Assembly: GCF_004362395.1 (NCBI RefSeq)
Contig: NZ_SNWE01000013.1
Coordinates: 1 to 64,000 of the forward strand
DNA length: 64,000 nucleotides
Reading direction: 5' to 3'
Source: Salegentibacter sp. 24
GTDB lineage: Bacteria > Bacteroidota > Bacteroidia > Flavobacteriales > Flavobacteriaceae
The notes below the pieces were generated by a model that was given only the letters and a program-made list of their open reading frames with translations, did not search any database and was not told where the DNA came from. Numbering within the stretch: the stretch's first letter is position 1; every line of letters begins with the position of its first letter. Positions 63,084 to 64,000 of the stretch are shown here, piece by piece. Position numbers and translations under genes: made by a program.

Positions 63084-63114
63084 AAAAAAGTCTCCAAAGT
63101 GAGGCTTTTTTTTT
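63084..63114 (+). terminator. Terminator after the DUF2795 gene
   Basis: AAAAAAG-T-CTC and GAG-G-CTTTTTT pair (with a G-U type mismatch) around a short loop, with a T8 tail. Confidence 0.8.
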
Positions 63115-63150
63115 GCGTACATTTGAACCCCGTATTAAACAAAAACTATT

Positions 63151-64000
63151 ATGAGTTTTTTAAATTCTGTATTGAAAGTATTTGTTGGCGATAAATCAAA
63201 AAAAGACGTCAAGGAAATACAACCTATAGTTGAAAAGATAAAGGCGCTGGAAGGTGAGTTTGAAGCACTATCTATAGATGAACTTAGGGCGAAAACCTCA
63301 AGTTTCAAAGCCAAGATCGCTGAAGCTTTAAAAGATATAAACAAACAAATTGATGAACTGGAGGCTGAGGCCGATTCTAGTGAAGATATTACCCGAAAGG
63401 AAGATATTTATGCTGAAATTGATGCATTGAAGTCCAAGTCTTACGAAATATCCGAAGGGGTTCTAAACGATATTCTACCCGAAGCCTTTGCTACTGTAAA
63501 AGAAACTGCGAAACGCTTTTTCCATAACAAGCAGTTAAAAGTAACCGCATCAGAATTTGACCGGGAGATTTCAGCGGAAAAAGATTATGTAAATCTTGAA
63601 GGAGATCATGCCATATGGGATAACTCCTGGGATGCTGCCGGAAAACCGGTAACCTGGGATATGATCCATTATGATGTGCAGCTCATTGGTGGTGTAGCCA
63701 TGCACCAGGGTAAAATTGCAGAGATGCAGACCGGTGAAGGTAAGACCCTTGTGGCCACCTTGCCCATGTACCTCAATGCCCTTACGGGGAACGGCGTACA
63801 CCTTGTAACGGTCAATGATTACCTTGCTAAAAGGGATAGCGCATGGATGGCGCCTATTTTCGAGTTTCACGGTTTGAGTGTGGATTGTATAGATTATCAC
63901 AGGCCTAATTCTGCCGCAAGAAGAAAGGCTTACAATGCGGATATTACCTACGGAACCAACAATGAATTTGGATTCGACTATTTGCGTGATAATATGTCTC
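63151..64000 (+). CDS. secA: Preprotein translocase subunit SecA, 5' part (truncated by window edge)
   Basis: The frame runs from ATG 63151 ([19 protein letters not shown]) to the window end, 283 codons without a stop. SecA is the ATPase motor of the Sec pathway. Visible are the lysine-rich N-terminus, the Walker A region [19 protein letters not shown] and [27 protein letters not shown] is at the edge. The early region has an insertion (about 56-95, rich in Glu/Asp/Ser) typical of Bacteroidota SecA. The rest of the gene lies beyond the window. Confidence 0.97.
   Translation, partial: MSFLNSVLKVFVGDKSKKDVKEIQPIVEKIKALEGEFEALSIDELRAKTSSFKAKIAEALKDINKQIDELEAEADSSEDITRKEDIYAEIDALKSKSYEISEGVLNDILPEAFATVKETAKRFFHNKQLKVTASEFDREISAEKDYVNLEGDHAIWDNSWDAAGKPVTWDMIHYDVQLIGGVAMHQGKIAEMQTGEGKTLVATLPMYLNALTGNGVHLVTVNDYLAKRDSAWMAPIFEFHGLSVDCIDYHRPNSAARRKAYNADITYGTNNEFGFDYLRDNMS

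Overview
The window is chromosomal DNA of a member of the Bacteroidota, most likely a marine Flavobacteriaceae of the Gramella/Christiangramia-Salegentibacter type. This is inferred from gene content and style. Several promoters have the TTG...TAnnTTTG form used in this phylum. The run rsfS-ftsH-LUD-cdsA-psd-ACBP is typical of Flavobacteriia. Other pointers are OmpP1/FadL 'hemin receptor', the DUF6702 + M1 peptidase pair, Cys-lipobox lipoproteins, an insertion-containing SecA, AT-rich spacers and weak Shine-Dalgarno sites.

Layout. 1-6.7 kb: a giant secreted protein (minus strand, C-terminus outside the window) made of 14 FG-GAP/VCBS units, an Ig-like domain and near-identical MBG repeats; a small membrane protein; and a membrane-anchored AraC regulator. 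The giant gene and the membrane protein share an upstream module with a CAAAT-N3-ATTTG palindrome. 7.1-19.3 kb: housekeeping (birA, rsfS, ftsH, LUD protein, cdsA, psd, acyl-CoA-binding protein, valS, DUF1573, aminotransferase, murB, fasciclin lipoprotein). 19.5-28.8 kb: glycosyltransferase, sigma factor, lipA, gap, a TPR hybrid histidine kinase, lpxK, Nif3-like protein and a coiled-coil protein whose 'zinc ribbon' has no cysteines. 28.8-34.2 kb: lipoproteins, lipoprotein MsrA, a K+/H+ antiporter and kynurenine 3-monooxygenase.

34.4-41.6 kb is a plus-strand flavin/light-repair block: Old Yellow Enzyme, flavin reductase-like protein, cry-DASH, overlapping FeS-type photolyase, a small membrane protein and an SDR. 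A class-A-type serine hydrolase and kynureninase follow on the minus strand. 44.07-46.35 kb is a nested insertion: an IS1595-type element carries an IS4-type element inside the 3' end of its transposase gene. Target duplications are readable at both levels (8 bp and 9 bp). The outer element sits between the -33 and -7 boxes of what looks like the native promoter of an O-methyltransferase.

47-54 kb is minus strand: PAP2, tatA, then a six-gene unit of four tandem paralogous secreted carboxypeptidase-regulatory-like proteins, a DUF6702 protein and an M1 metallopeptidase. 54-64 kb: pepE, glsA, rpsT, two identical tRNA-Glu genes, proS, a Gly/Tyr/Trp-rich lipoprotein, an OmpP1-type porin, an unknown secreted protein, a cobalamin adenosyltransferase preceded by a short overlapping upstream ORF, DUF2795 and the 5' part of secA.

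The best candidates for undescribed biology are the four-paralog/M1 operon, the shared palindromic upstream module next to the giant repeat protein, and the structured element at 16.1 kb. The nested IS is the clearest evolutionary event. No CRISPR array, phage or obvious defence island was seen.
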